This document shows, one piece after another, positions 1 through 6,984 of a stretch of 55,426 bases of DNA (position 1 is the first letter of the stretch; each line of letters starts with the position of its first letter). Position numbers and translations under genes: made by a program. Source of the DNA: Porphyromonadaceae bacterium (GTDB lineage Bacteria > Bacteroidota > Bacteroidia > Bacteroidales > Dysgonomonadaceae); assembly GCA_021372865.1 (NCBI GenBank), contig JAJFTO010000011.1:1-55426 (forward strand). Reading direction: 5' to 3'. A model generated the notes under the pieces. It searched no databases, was not told where the DNA came from, and saw only the letters and a list, made by a program, of their open reading frames with translations.

Positions 1-1263
1 GATTCCGTTGATATCCGGGAAAAAATTGAAAATCCTTACATCACAATGGATTCGCTGGAAATCAGGAATATCCGTTTTGAGGGGCTTGAAAGGATAGAAG
101 AAGCCGATATGAAGAAGAGGTTAGATCTGAAAAATAATAAAATCACCCGAAAGGATTTGGAAACCTTCACTTCCCGTATTTTTGCAAGCGGGCTGTTTAC
201 GAAAGTTTTTTACCGGTTGGACGGTGAATCTCCTTTCGACCTGATATTCACGGTACAGGAAAAGGATTTCAACACGTTGGATCTCGGTATACGCTTCGAC
301 ACCAATGACATGGCTGCAATTCTGGCGCATACTCCCATCAGGAGCAACGCATCGCAGGATTCCCATTTGGATGCCTCAATACGCTTAAGCCGCAATCCCT
401 ATTTGATACTTAATTACTCCATCAACAGTGGTGTCTTTTACAAGGGCGGTATTTCCGGCAAAATTAGTCGAAACGAAGTAAAAATCTATAACAGGGGAGA
501 ATCCATGTATAACCTCGATTTTTTACGAAATTCCCTGAATTTCAATTTTTCGGAATTCTACCTACACAATATGAAGCTGCATGTGGGAGCAGAGTTTGAT
601 CACTTTTATTTTATGACCAAACTCCGGGTCAATCCCGAAGAAGAGCAAAACGTTGATTTTAAACTGAGAAACAATGTGTATGTGAATTACTTTTTTAACG
701 GAACATACGATAACCTGAATAAAAGCAATTTTCCTACCTCAGGACAATATTTTTCATTCAAATATGCGCTGCATACCGATAATTTTTACCAAATGAACGG
801 GAAAGCTCCTCTTAATATATTGGATATGAGGTTCCTTAAACCCATCAGATTATCCGATAAACTCTACATCACTCCCGAATTGTCGACAAGGAGCATCTTC
901 AATGCGAATGACAGCATCCCGCTGATGTACGACAATATCGCAGGAGGGCAATATAACGGCCACTATGTCCTTCAGCAAATAGCATTACAGGGCACGCGTG
1001 GTATGGAACTGCTTAAAACTACGGTTGGTGTGGCCCAGACCAATGTCCGTTATCATTTTACCCCCACCCGCGGCATATATGCCAACCTAAACTTTACAAT
1101 GCATCATGATGAATTGCTAAAACTTCTTGCGGGGCAATCATTTTTAGGCGGAAGCATCGGATATTTCTATAACTCTATTATTGGGCCCATAACGTTTGAG
1201 TTGGGGTATTCGAGCCTCTCCCGGTTTTTGTATCCATTCATTAGTGCCGGGTATTATTTTTAG
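1..1263 (+). CDS. Outer-membrane POTRA/Omp85 beta-barrel protein, probably the C-terminal part of a patatin-like phospholipase (5' truncated)
   Basis: The frame is open from base 1, so the gene starts left of the window; the ATG at 46 is internal. The visible 420 residues start with a POTRA-like segment (about residues 15-90) containing IRNIRFEGLERI and a GLFTKVFYRL stretch. A series of alternating aromatic and polar strands follows and ends in Phe, as outer-membrane barrels do. In Bacteroidota this POTRA-plus-barrel module is commonly the C-terminal part of patatin-like phospholipases, but the patatin domain lies outside the window, so that part is inference. A plain BamA/TamA-like surface antigen is the alternative. 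An LPS kinase gene follows 54 bp downstream on the same strand. Confidence 0.75.
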   Translation, partial: DSVDIREKIENPYITMDSLEIRNIRFEGLERIEEADMKKRLDLKNNKITRKDLETFTSRIFASGLFTKVFYRLDGESPFDLIFTVQEKDFNTLDLGIRFDTNDMAAILAHTPIRSNASQDSHLDASIRLSRNPYLILNYSINSGVFYKGGISGKISRNEVKIYNRGESMYNLDFLRNSLNFNFSEFYLHNMKLHVGAEFDHFYFMTKLRVNPEEEQNVDFKLRNNVYVNYFFNGTYDNLNKSNFPTSGQYFSFKYALHTDNFYQMNGKAPLNILDMRFLKPIRLSDKLYITPELSTRSIFNANDSIPLMYDNIAGGQYNGHYVLQQIALQGTRGMELLKTTVGVAQTNVRYHFTPTRGIYANLNFTMHHDELLKLLAGQSFLGGSIGYFYNSIIGPITFELGYSSLSRFLYPFISAGYYF

Positions 1264-1317
1264 GGATAGAGAGAACAAACCCGATTTTTACAGGGTGTTT
1301 TAAATATTTGCGGCTTT

Positions 1318-2292
1318 ATGAAGATATCCGTTTTTTTTAAAAAATATGTCAAGTTCGCTGTTTTAAATCCTGATTTTGAGGATGTCAGAAAAGAAGTTGA
1401 GCACATTGCAAAGATTTTCGACGAAAGTGAGCACGTCATACATAAAGGGCGAAATACATTGAAAATTGTTCTGTTGGGCTCATATGAAGTGGTGATTAAG
1501 AAATTTTCGGTACCAAACTTTTTCAATCAATTCATCTACTCCACTTTTCGTAAATCCAAAGCCGAACGCTCCTTTCGTAACTCTCTTGAGATCCTTGACA
1601 GGGGTTTTGTTGCACCCACACCCATTGCATTCATTGAAGAACGTCAGTGGGGTCGGTTGAAAGACAGCTATTACATCAGTACCTATGAGAAGGAATACCA
1701 GTCGATAAGGCCTTTTATGGACGGTTTACTTCAAAATAACGACCTGTTACAAGCCTTTGCTGAATTTACTTCCCAATTGCATATATCCGGTATATTGCAT
1801 AAGGATTATAGTCCCGGAAATATTCTATGGAAACAGAATATGCCCGACACAACGTACTCTTTTTGTCTGGTAGATGTGAACAGAATGAGCATATATTCTT
1901 ATGATAAAGAATATTACAAAAATCTGGCTCGATTATCAACAAAAAGAGACATTACAACGTTTCTTGCGGAGAATTATGCCCATTATACACATAACGACAA
2001 AAAAGTTGTAATTCAGTTGATTAATGAATATTCAGACAATTTTTTTCTGAAAAAAACCTATAAATATTCAATCAGGAATCTGCATAGGAAACCACATATC
2101 GTACATCTGAAAGGAATATGGGATCTCTCGTGCTATTTCTTATTTCTCCGTTTACGACAAACGAAAATTCTTCCGGAAAGAATCAATGAGAAGCTTCTCC
2201 GGAGAGAAGTAGTTATCTATAACCATTATATCCGTAAAAACGATATAAGCGATGTATTGGTTCATCGTTACAATTACAATCATGCAAAATAA
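1318..2292 (+). CDS. Lipopolysaccharide kinase of the WaaP/InaA (Kdo kinase) type
   Basis: This 324-residue protein has a degenerate protein-kinase fold. Lys61 or Lys62 in VVIKKF fits the ATP-binding lysine. His161-Lys-Asp163 followed by Asn168 (HKDYSPGN) is the catalytic loop, and Asp186 in LVDVNRM stands where the DFG aspartate would be. This arrangement is characteristic of WaaP/InaA-family kinases, which phosphorylate Kdo or heptose of the LPS inner core on the cytoplasmic side of the inner membrane. No signal peptide or transmembrane segment is seen. The neighbours (outer-membrane barrel protein, LpxC) support an envelope role. The exact sugar acceptor cannot be read from sequence. Confidence 0.8.
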   Translation: MKISVFFKKYVKFAVLNPDFEDVRKEVEHIAKIFDESEHVIHKGRNTLKIVLLGSYEVVIKKFSVPNFFNQFIYSTFRKSKAERSFRNSLEILDRGFVAPTPIAFIEERQWGRLKDSYYISTYEKEYQSIRPFMDGLLQNNDLLQAFAEFTSQLHISGILHKDYSPGNILWKQNMPDTTYSFCLVDVNRMSIYSYDKEYYKNLARLSTKRDITTFLAENYAHYTHNDKKVVIQLINEYSDNFFLKKTYKYSIRNLHRKPHIVHLKGIWDLSCYFLFLRLRQTKILPERINEKLLRREVVIYNHYIRKNDISDVLVHRYNYNHAK

Positions 2293-2678
2293 CTATTTCT
2301 GCTCGATTTCGTGTGGAATGTGTAAGACACCATCTGAAGTACAGGATAGAATATTTTTAAATAATAGTGTGGATAACAAACCGGATATAAAATGTCCAGC
2401 CTGTTTTGTATGTAGGGCATACACTACCATATAGAAGGTACTCCATTGCAAAATGGGGCGCTTTTTGTGTCCCTTTTATCCGATTAAGTTTACCGTCGTA
2501 TATATCACGGTGAACAATTTTTGAGTATCTATTTTCTAAAGTTGGGTGCCTAAAACTCTCGTTTCGGTAAGTTCGTTAAAACACGGGACAGTACTATAAT
2601 ATAACTTTGTGTCATCAGGTTGGATATGATTGGGTTGAGAGTTAAGTGAAACATCCATGTAAATGATTATAGGCAGAG
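2293..2678. other. Intergenic region, 386 bp, with one promoter-like box
   Basis: No convincing gene was found. A 50-codon cysteine-rich frame at 2282-2434 overlaps the end of the kinase gene but resembles nothing I know. The only regulatory signal is a TAACTTTG box at 2602-2609, which would drive the thioredoxin-like gene. No clear rho-independent terminator was seen behind the kinase gene. Confidence 0.5.
2602..2609 (+). promoter_or_regulatory. Bacteroidota -7 promoter box (TAnnTTTG)
   Basis: TAACTTTG matches the Bacteroidota -7 consensus TAnnTTTG exactly and lies 69 bp before the thioredoxin-like start. No matching -33 TTTG is present at 19-21 bp, so this is only a partial promoter match. 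Confidence 0.4.
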
Positions 2679-3128
2679 ATGAAAAAACAATCTTTCAAAT
2701 TAAGTCCGTGGCACTTTTTATTGGCAATCGTGATATTTTTTATACTGACCGGATTTATTGCCGAAAAAATAGTGAAAGATATTCCCATATCGGAGAAGGG
2801 TAATTCGATTTTGACAGAATTGCATGAGATTGATCTGGACAAAGAGGATATAACCTTCCTGTTTTTCTACCGGAAAGATTCTGAATTATGTCGGAAAATG
2901 CGATATAATATTAAGCAATTAGATGCAAATAATCTTCACGGAATAAATTTCTACGCTATGGATATCGAAGAAAGTACCGATTATTATTATAAGTACAACA
3001 TATCTGGTATTCCCAATTTGTTAATATTCAATGGTGATGTTGAAATAAAGCGAGTCATGGGTATTGTATCTACCGATAATTTAGAGGAAATAGTTAATCG
3101 GATAAAACCTGTTAACTTCCAACACTGA
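2679..3128 (+). CDS. Membrane-anchored thioredoxin-fold protein with a single cysteine in the active-site region
   Basis: This 149-residue protein has an N-terminal hydrophobic helix (about residues 12-29), which probably anchors it with the domain in the periplasm. The rest follows the thioredoxin pattern: an ITFLFFYR beta strand, then SELCRKM where thioredoxins carry CxxC, a YNISGIPNLLIF stretch with the cis-proline, and a C-terminal helix. Only one cysteine (in SELC) remains at the active site. A normal dithiol reductase is therefore unlikely; a monothiol, chaperone-like or scaffold role is possible. It lies between LPS kinase and LpxC genes, and the start follows a -7 promoter box. Confidence 0.65.
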   Translation: MKKQSFKLSPWHFLLAIVIFFILTGFIAEKIVKDIPISEKGNSILTELHEIDLDKEDITFLFFYRKDSELCRKMRYNIKQLDANNLHGINFYAMDIEESTDYYYKYNISGIPNLLIFNGDVEIKRVMGIVSTDNLEEIVNRIKPVNFQH

Positions 3129-3323
3129 ACTTTTTCGGTAAGCAATATAAGTAGATGGCTACTGATTACCAACCGAAATCAAAAACAAACATGTTTGGGT
3201 TTTGGTAAGGTGCAAAGGAAGAAGACGATCTCAGGCTTACTTCCATTATGCCGTTGCGTGAATTATTTCGATAAGTGAATGCAGATACAGTTTATTGAAC
3301 TATTTTATATCAAAAAAATATTA

Positions 3324-4265
3324 ATGAAACAAAGAACAATAAAAGAATCCTTTTCCATTAACGGAAAAGGATTACACGGAGGGTTCGAAACTACTATCAC
3401 GTTTCGTCCTGCGCCTGTTGATTTCGGATACAGGATAAAACGGATTGATCTTGCGGGAAGCCCTGTAATTACAGCTTCAGCCGAAAATGTAATGAATACA
3501 CAGAGATGTACTGTCTTAGCTGTAGATGGAATACAGGTTGCTACGATAGAACATGCGTTGGCTGCACTTTACGGATGTGAGATTGATAATTGTCTGATTG
3601 AAATTGACTCACCTGAATTTCCCATATTGGATGGGAGTTCTGTTGAATATGTGAATAATATTCGCAAGGTAGGCTTTGACGTGCAGTCTAAAGAGAGGAT
3701 TTATTATGAGGTGGATCAGAATATTGAATATTTCGATACCGAAACGGGTTCATATCTGATATTGATGCCCTCCGACAGGTTTAGTATAAATGTACAGATA
3801 GCATTTAACTCGGAGGTTTTGTCAATGCAGAGCGCTTCTCTGGAAAATTTATCCGACTTTAAAGATGAGGTTTCGATGTGCAGAACATTTGTTTTCATAA
3901 AAGAGATCGAAAATCTTCTTGAAACCGGATTGATTAAGGGCGGGGATTTGGATAACGCTATTGTTGTTTACGATCAACTAATTAAACAGGAGGAATTAGA
4001 CAGGTTAGCCGATGTGATGAGTATTGAGAGGATGAAGATTGATAAAACAGGATATATCATGAATAAGCCGCTTTTTTTTCCTAATGAACCCGCAAGGCAT
4101 AAATTACTGGATGTAATCGGAGATATAGCCCTTGTTGGCAGGTTTATCAAAGGAAGAGTAATCGCAAATCGTCCCGGTCACCGCATTAATAACCTGTTCG
4201 CAAGGAAGATAGTTGAACAGATCAAAACTGAACCAGTATTTGAGGTGCATGATAATTTTTTATAG
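3324..4265 (+). CDS. lpxC: UDP-3-O-acyl-N-acetylglucosamine deacetylase, stand-alone LpxC
   Basis: This cytoplasmic zinc hydrolase carries out the committed step of lipid A synthesis, removing the 2-N-acetyl group from UDP-3-O-acyl-GlcNAc. In the 313 residues counted from the ATG at 3324, the landmarks are intact: GLHGG near residue 17, Glu76-His77 in ATIEHALA, His259-Lys260 with Asp263 in RHKLLD (zinc ligands), and His286 in RPGH. An in-frame ATG at 3279 adds 15 residues that do not look like LpxC. The protein ends after the second LpxC domain. Most Bacteroidota encode an LpxC-FabZ fusion of about 460 residues, so this short form may be a second, specialised copy. The small membrane gene began 15 bp downstream before the IS insertion. 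Confidence 0.88.
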   Translation: MKQRTIKESFSINGKGLHGGFETTITFRPAPVDFGYRIKRIDLAGSPVITASAENVMNTQRCTVLAVDGIQVATIEHALAALYGCEIDNCLIEIDSPEFPILDGSSVEYVNNIRKVGFDVQSKERIYYEVDQNIEYFDTETGSYLILMPSDRFSINVQIAFNSEVLSMQSASLENLSDFKDEVSMCRTFVFIKEIENLLETGLIKGGDLDNAIVVYDQLIKQEELDRLADVMSIERMKIDKTGYIMNKPLFFPNEPARHKLLDVIGDIALVGRFIKGRVIANRPGHRINNLFARKIVEQIKTEPVFEVHDNFL

Positions 4266-4280
4266 AAAGCTATCATCGGT

Positions 4281-4295
4281 ATGAAGACCTTCTTT
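4281..4295 (+). pseudogene. 5' remnant (five codons) of a small membrane-protein gene split by the IS element
   Basis: ATG AAG ACC TTC TTT (M-K-T-F-F) starts 15 bp after the lpxC stop and is cut by the IS after codon five. Joining it to the sequence after the right-hand target duplicate (from 5616) restores an uninterrupted 65-residue frame. This shows both where the ancestral gene started and that the insertion is in phase with it. The rest of the gene is described at 5604-5798. Confidence 0.75.
4286..4295 (+). repeat. Left target-site duplication of the IS element
   Basis: GACCTTCTTT here recurs exactly at 5606-5615, immediately outside the two inverted ends. A 10-bp duplication fits IS4-family insertion. 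Confidence 0.85.
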
Positions 4296-4296
4296 C

Positions 4297-4310
4297 ACTA
4301 GTGTCCGGTT
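4297..4310 (+). repeat. Left terminal inverted repeat of the IS element
   Basis: ACTAGTGTCCGGTT matches the inverted right end (5592-5605) at 13 of 14 positions. Confidence 0.8.
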
Positions 4311-4419
4311 AAGGACAAGTTAATTGCTTGTATAATGTTTATATTAAATTAGTTACACACGTTTTTTTACTTGGTCGATTTGAATTCATACTTTTGTTTA
4401 TGTAATCATATTCAATATT

Positions 4420-5592
4420 ATGAATTCAGGCAAAACAGTTCTATCACAACTAATGATGTTTAGATCAGATTTTCAATTCCAGAGATGCGTTGATCGCTAC
4501 AAGGGTGACTTCCGGGTAAGAAGATTCTCCTGTAACGAGCATTTTCTGGTGATGAGTTTTGCCCAGCTAACCGCGAGAGAAAGTCTTCGAGATATTGAAA
4601 ACAGCTTAACTGCTTTTTCATCGAAGCTTTATCACTCCGGACTAAGATCTGCAACTGCAAAATCCACGTTGGCAGAGGCTAACGAGAAACGCAATTGGAG
4701 AATCTATGCCGATTATGCTCAGGTTTTAATCAAACAAGCCAGACCTTTATATGCAGATGATCCCAATTTTAGATTGGATATTGACAATATGGTCTACGCT
4801 TTAGACAGTACTACAATTGACCTGTGTCTAAGTCTGTTTCCCTGGGCTAAATTTCGAAAGACCAAAGGTGCCGTAAAGATGCATACCGTTCTTGATTTAA
4901 GAGGATCAATACCAATCTATGTGGATATCACCAATGCGAATGTACATGATGTAAACATCCTTGATACGATCCCTATTGAAGCCGGTTCTTATTACATCAT
5001 GGATAAGGGCTATACAGACTTCAATAGGCTTTACAACAAGATTCACAAGGAACAGGCATTCTTTGTCACCAGGTCTAAGGACAACATCAACTTTATAACG
5101 GTTGAAAAACAGAACGTTGATCACAGTACTGGCGTACTGGATGATGTCACCATCAGACTAACAGGATATTATTCGGCAAAGAAATACCCGGCTGAACTAC
5201 GTCTTGTGACATACGAAGACTTTACAGACGGAAAGGTTTATCATTTTCTGACCAACAACTTTTCACTTGATTCTCTGACAATAGCTGAACTATATCGCGA
5301 ACGGTGGAAAATTGAACTGTTTTTCAAATGGATTAAACAGCATCTTCGTATAAAAGCTTTTTACGGTACAAGTGAGAATGCTGTTAACTGTCAGATATGG
5401 ATAGCTATCTGCACTTATCTCCTTGCGGCTATTGCTAAAAAGAAACTGGGCATCCCTGTAAGTTTGTATACTTTCACTCAGACTCTAGGGCTGGCTTTGT
5501 TTGAAAAAACGAATATCAAAGAACTCTTTAGTGGCAATAATAATTTAAATAAACAGTCCGATTATCCCATCCTGCCACTTTGGGAAAATTAA
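4420..5592 (+). CDS. IS4-family DDE transposase with DUF4372-type N-terminus
   Basis: This 390-residue transposase moves the surrounding element by cut-and-paste. The N-terminal portion (about residues 1-110, with FAQLTARESLRDIE and KSTLAEANE) matches the DUF4372-type DNA-binding region of Bacteroidota IS4 transposases. The catalytic triad is visible: Asp129 in YALDSTTID, Asp195 in IMDKGYTDF, and Glu299 in the IS4 signature Y-x2-R-x3-E-x6-K (YRERWKIELFFKWIK). The length is normal and no frameshift is present. The stop codon overlaps the start of the right inverted repeat. Confidence 0.95.
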   Translation: MNSGKTVLSQLMMFRSDFQFQRCVDRYKGDFRVRRFSCNEHFLVMSFAQLTARESLRDIENSLTAFSSKLYHSGLRSATAKSTLAEANEKRNWRIYADYAQVLIKQARPLYADDPNFRLDIDNMVYALDSTTIDLCLSLFPWAKFRKTKGAVKMHTVLDLRGSIPIYVDITNANVHDVNILDTIPIEAGSYYIMDKGYTDFNRLYNKIHKEQAFFVTRSKDNINFITVEKQNVDHSTGVLDDVTIRLTGYYSAKKYPAELRLVTYEDFTDGKVYHFLTNNFSLDSLTIAELYRERWKIELFFKWIKQHLRIKAFYGTSENAVNCQIWIAICTYLLAAIAKKKLGIPVSLYTFTQTLGLALFEKTNIKELFSGNNNLNKQSDYPILPLWEN

Positions 5593-5605
5593 ACCGGACA
5601 GTAGT
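5592..5605 (-). repeat. Right terminal inverted repeat of the IS element
   Basis: AACCGGACAGTAGT is the inverted counterpart of 4297-4310 with one mismatch. Its last two bases (GT) join the first G of the target duplicate to form a GTG codon. Confidence 0.8.
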
Positions 5606-5798
5606 GACCTTCTTTTTATTTTTAAAGAGAAACAAGACCTCTTTTCTGGGGATGATGCTGGGGTTGGCAGCCGGATATTTTTACTGGCTATATTATGGAA
5701 TCTATGACGGTACATTTGGCTTTTCTTCGGAATGGTGGGCTAATTGCGTGTATGGATTATTGTTTGGAGGATTTATCGGCAGTTTGTTTGGGAAATAA
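5604..5798 (+). CDS. Small two-helix membrane protein whose 5' end was displaced by the IS
   Basis: The body (T-F-F-L-F-L-K-R-N-K onward) has two hydrophobic stretches, roughly GMMLGLAAGYFYWLYYGIY and NCVYGLLFGGFIGSLFG, and ends in GK. It is a probable inner-membrane protein of unknown function. The original gene began at ATG 4281, just behind lpxC, and would have made 65 residues. After insertion, the last two IS bases plus the first duplicate base form GTG (5604-5606) in frame, which could serve as a replacement start for 64 residues. A TTG at 5580 inside the IS also reads in frame, giving 72 residues. Whether either is translated is unknown. Confidence 0.55.
   Translation: MTFFLFLKRNKTSFLGMMLGLAAGYFYWLYYGIYDGTFGFSSEWWANCVYGLLFGGFIGSLFGK
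5606..5615 (+). repeat. Right target-site duplication of the IS element
   Basis: GACCTTCTTT is identical to 4286-4295. Its frame continues into the interrupted small membrane-protein gene. Confidence 0.85.
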
Positions 5799-5931
5799 AC
5801 ATTATACCGAGCATGAATGATTTTTTGTGTGTTGACAAAGATCCACAGTCCTTAAGTATGGATATATTTTAGTTCGGTGTTCAAAATTGTCGTTTGGGTA
5901 ATTTTTAGGAGCAGCCCGTGTTTTGAATCCA

Positions 5932-5939
5932 TATCTTTG
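5932..5939 (+). promoter_or_regulatory. Bacteroidota -7 promoter box (TAnnTTTG)
   Basis: TATCTTTG matches TAnnTTTG exactly, 54 bp before the start of the barrel-protein gene at 5994. No good -33 box is present at the usual distance. Confidence 0.4.
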
Positions 5940-5993
5940 CAATATCAAACAAGAGAAATGATAACAATTTTATTAATTAATTTATTCAGAAAA

Positions 5994-6605
5994 ATGAGAA
6001 AGATGGTTTTAGTGTGTTTGTCAGTAATGATGACAACAGGATTGGTGACAGTGAATGCCCAAACTCCCATATCTTATGGTGTGAAAGCAGAAGCTAATAT
6101 GTCGAATTTTTTGCTTACCGATTTAGATAATCAGTCAAGTACAATGAAATTGGGTCCTACACTGGGTGGATTTATGAATATTGGGTTGCATCGGAATTTT
6201 TCCATTCAACCCGAAGTGATGTTTTTCTACCGCAATTCCAAAATGGAAACCGGCGCTGTTGAAGACGATTTCAGACAATGGGGAATGCAGGTGCCGATTT
6301 ACTTTTTGGGACAAACTTATACCAATAGCGGTAAGTTTTATGCCGGTGTGGGGCCATATTTGGGACTTGGTTTTGACGCCCGATATAAAGACGCCGATGT
6401 AGATCTGTACAAAAAGGTGAATGATGAGGCTGATATGAATCGTTGGGATTTTGGACTGGGTATACTTGTCGGCTACGAATTCATCAACGGTATCCAGGTT
6501 AATGCCGGATACCAGCTCGGACTGGTGGATCAGTTAGACGCTCTTAAAGACGATGCCTCCATGCGCACGCAGACCGTGAGCCTTGGAATCGGCTATCGCT
6601 TCTAA
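5994..6605 (+). CDS. Outer-membrane beta-barrel protein, porin/PorT-like family
   Basis: From the ATG at 5994 the protein has 203 residues with a clear signal peptide (MRKMVLVCLSVMM through VNAQ). Short amphipathic beta strands follow, with SIQPEVMFFYR, KFYAGVGPYLGLG and a final VSLGIGYRF, the aromatic C-terminus of an outer-membrane barrel. This matches the small outer-membrane beta-barrel proteins common in Bacteroidota. The frame extends upstream to 5877 but would place non-signal sequence before the signal peptide, and the -7 box at 5932 would fall inside it, so 5994 is preferred. Specific function unknown. Confidence 0.75.
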   Translation: MRKMVLVCLSVMMTTGLVTVNAQTPISYGVKAEANMSNFLLTDLDNQSSTMKLGPTLGGFMNIGLHRNFSIQPEVMFFYRNSKMETGAVEDDFRQWGMQVPIYFLGQTYTNSGKFYAGVGPYLGLGFDARYKDADVDLYKKVNDEADMNRWDFGLGILVGYEFINGIQVNAGYQLGLVDQLDALKDDASMRTQTVSLGIGYRF

Positions 6606-6623
6606 GAAGGTGCTGATGGAAAA

Positions 6624-6734
6624 GAGATTGCCCCGATACTTAACATCTTTGCCCCAATCATGCAGGCTTGCCGGCAATAGGATTGCATCGCACACCTGAT
6701 GCGATAAAGGTGAAGATCAGACAGGGGCAATCTC
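6624..6734 (+). ncRNA. Structured 111-nt element, candidate small RNA or 3' UTR structure
   Basis: The ends form a perfect 11-bp inverted repeat: GAGATTGCCCC at 6624-6634 and GGGGCAATCTC at 6724-6734. Inside lie ATCTT/AAGAT (6645-6649 with 6713-6717), the palindrome TTGCCGGCAA (6668-6677), and a 9-bp hairpin with two wobble pairs, ATTGCATCG/TGATGCGAT (6682-6690 with 6697-6705, loop CACACC). Nested stems closed by one strong outer stem suggest a folded RNA, and a terminator-like hairpin follows. A miniature mobile repeat is the main alternative. Strand and function are inferred; no known RNA family was recognised. Confidence 0.35.
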
Positions 6735-6766
6735 CTCAAATAAGGAAAAATCTCTTTTTTTCCACA

Positions 6767-6816
6767 AAACTCAACGAGCTTCGAGTACCATTTCGTACGG
6801 CTCGTTGAGTTTATTT
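6767..6816 (+). terminator. Strong hairpin, probable transcription terminator
   Basis: AAACTCAACGAGC at 6767-6779 pairs perfectly with GCTCGTTGAGTTT at 6800-6812 (13 bp). The 20-nt loop can itself pair through GTAC repeats, and TTATTTT follows. An A-rich run on the left side makes it usable from the opposite strand as well. Confidence 0.6.
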
Positions 6817-6937
6817 TCAGAATATCAGACGATTTCTTTCAGACTTTTTCCGGGTTCGACATAGTCAAAACAAGTGTTGCCTCTATGCTCATTTATCGGA
6901 ATCGGAGTAATAGGCGCAATGACATAATGTTTTTGAT

Positions 6938-6945
6938 TATATTTG
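6938..6945 (+). promoter_or_regulatory. Bacteroidota -7 promoter box (TAnnTTTG)
   Basis: TATATTTG lies 39 bp upstream of the histidine kinase start and matches TAnnTTTG exactly. No -33 TTTG was found at the usual distance. Confidence 0.4.
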
Positions 6946-6984
6946 TACTGTTCTCACTAAGTTATAATTAACCAATCTGTTCTT

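Larger units (their letters stand above)
4296..5605 (+). mobile_element. IS4-family insertion sequence, about 1.31 kb, apparently intact
   Basis: The element contains one full-length transposase gene (4420-5592) and imperfect terminal inverted repeats: ACTAGTGTCCGGTT at 4297-4310 and AACCGGACAGTAGT at 5592-5605, which match at 13 of 14 positions when one is inverted. A perfect 10-bp direct repeat flanks it. Base 4296 could belong to the element or to an 11-bp duplication with one mismatch. The intact open frame and identical target duplicates suggest a fairly recent insertion. It separates lpxC from the small membrane gene that used to follow it. Confidence 0.9.
6606..6984. other. Intergenic region, 379 bp, with nested hairpins and a promoter box
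   Basis: No protein gene was found. The region holds a folded element at 6624-6734, a long hairpin at 6767-6812 and a -7 promoter box at 6938-6945; these are listed separately. Confidence 0.7.

Noticed and set aside
2282..2434. Cysteine-rich frame of 50 codons after the LPS kinase gene
   Set aside because: It overlaps the kinase gene, has no recognisable family or promoter, and its cysteines do not form a known motif. It is too weak to list as a gene.
3133..3178. TTTCGGT / ACCGAAA inverted repeat behind the thioredoxin-like gene as a terminator
   Set aside because: The stem is only seven pairs around a loop of over 30 bases and is not followed by a T-run.
3279..3323. Upstream ATG extending LpxC by 15 residues
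   Set aside because: The extra residues are hydrophobic and unlike any LpxC N-terminus; the ATG at 3324 leads directly into the conserved sequence.
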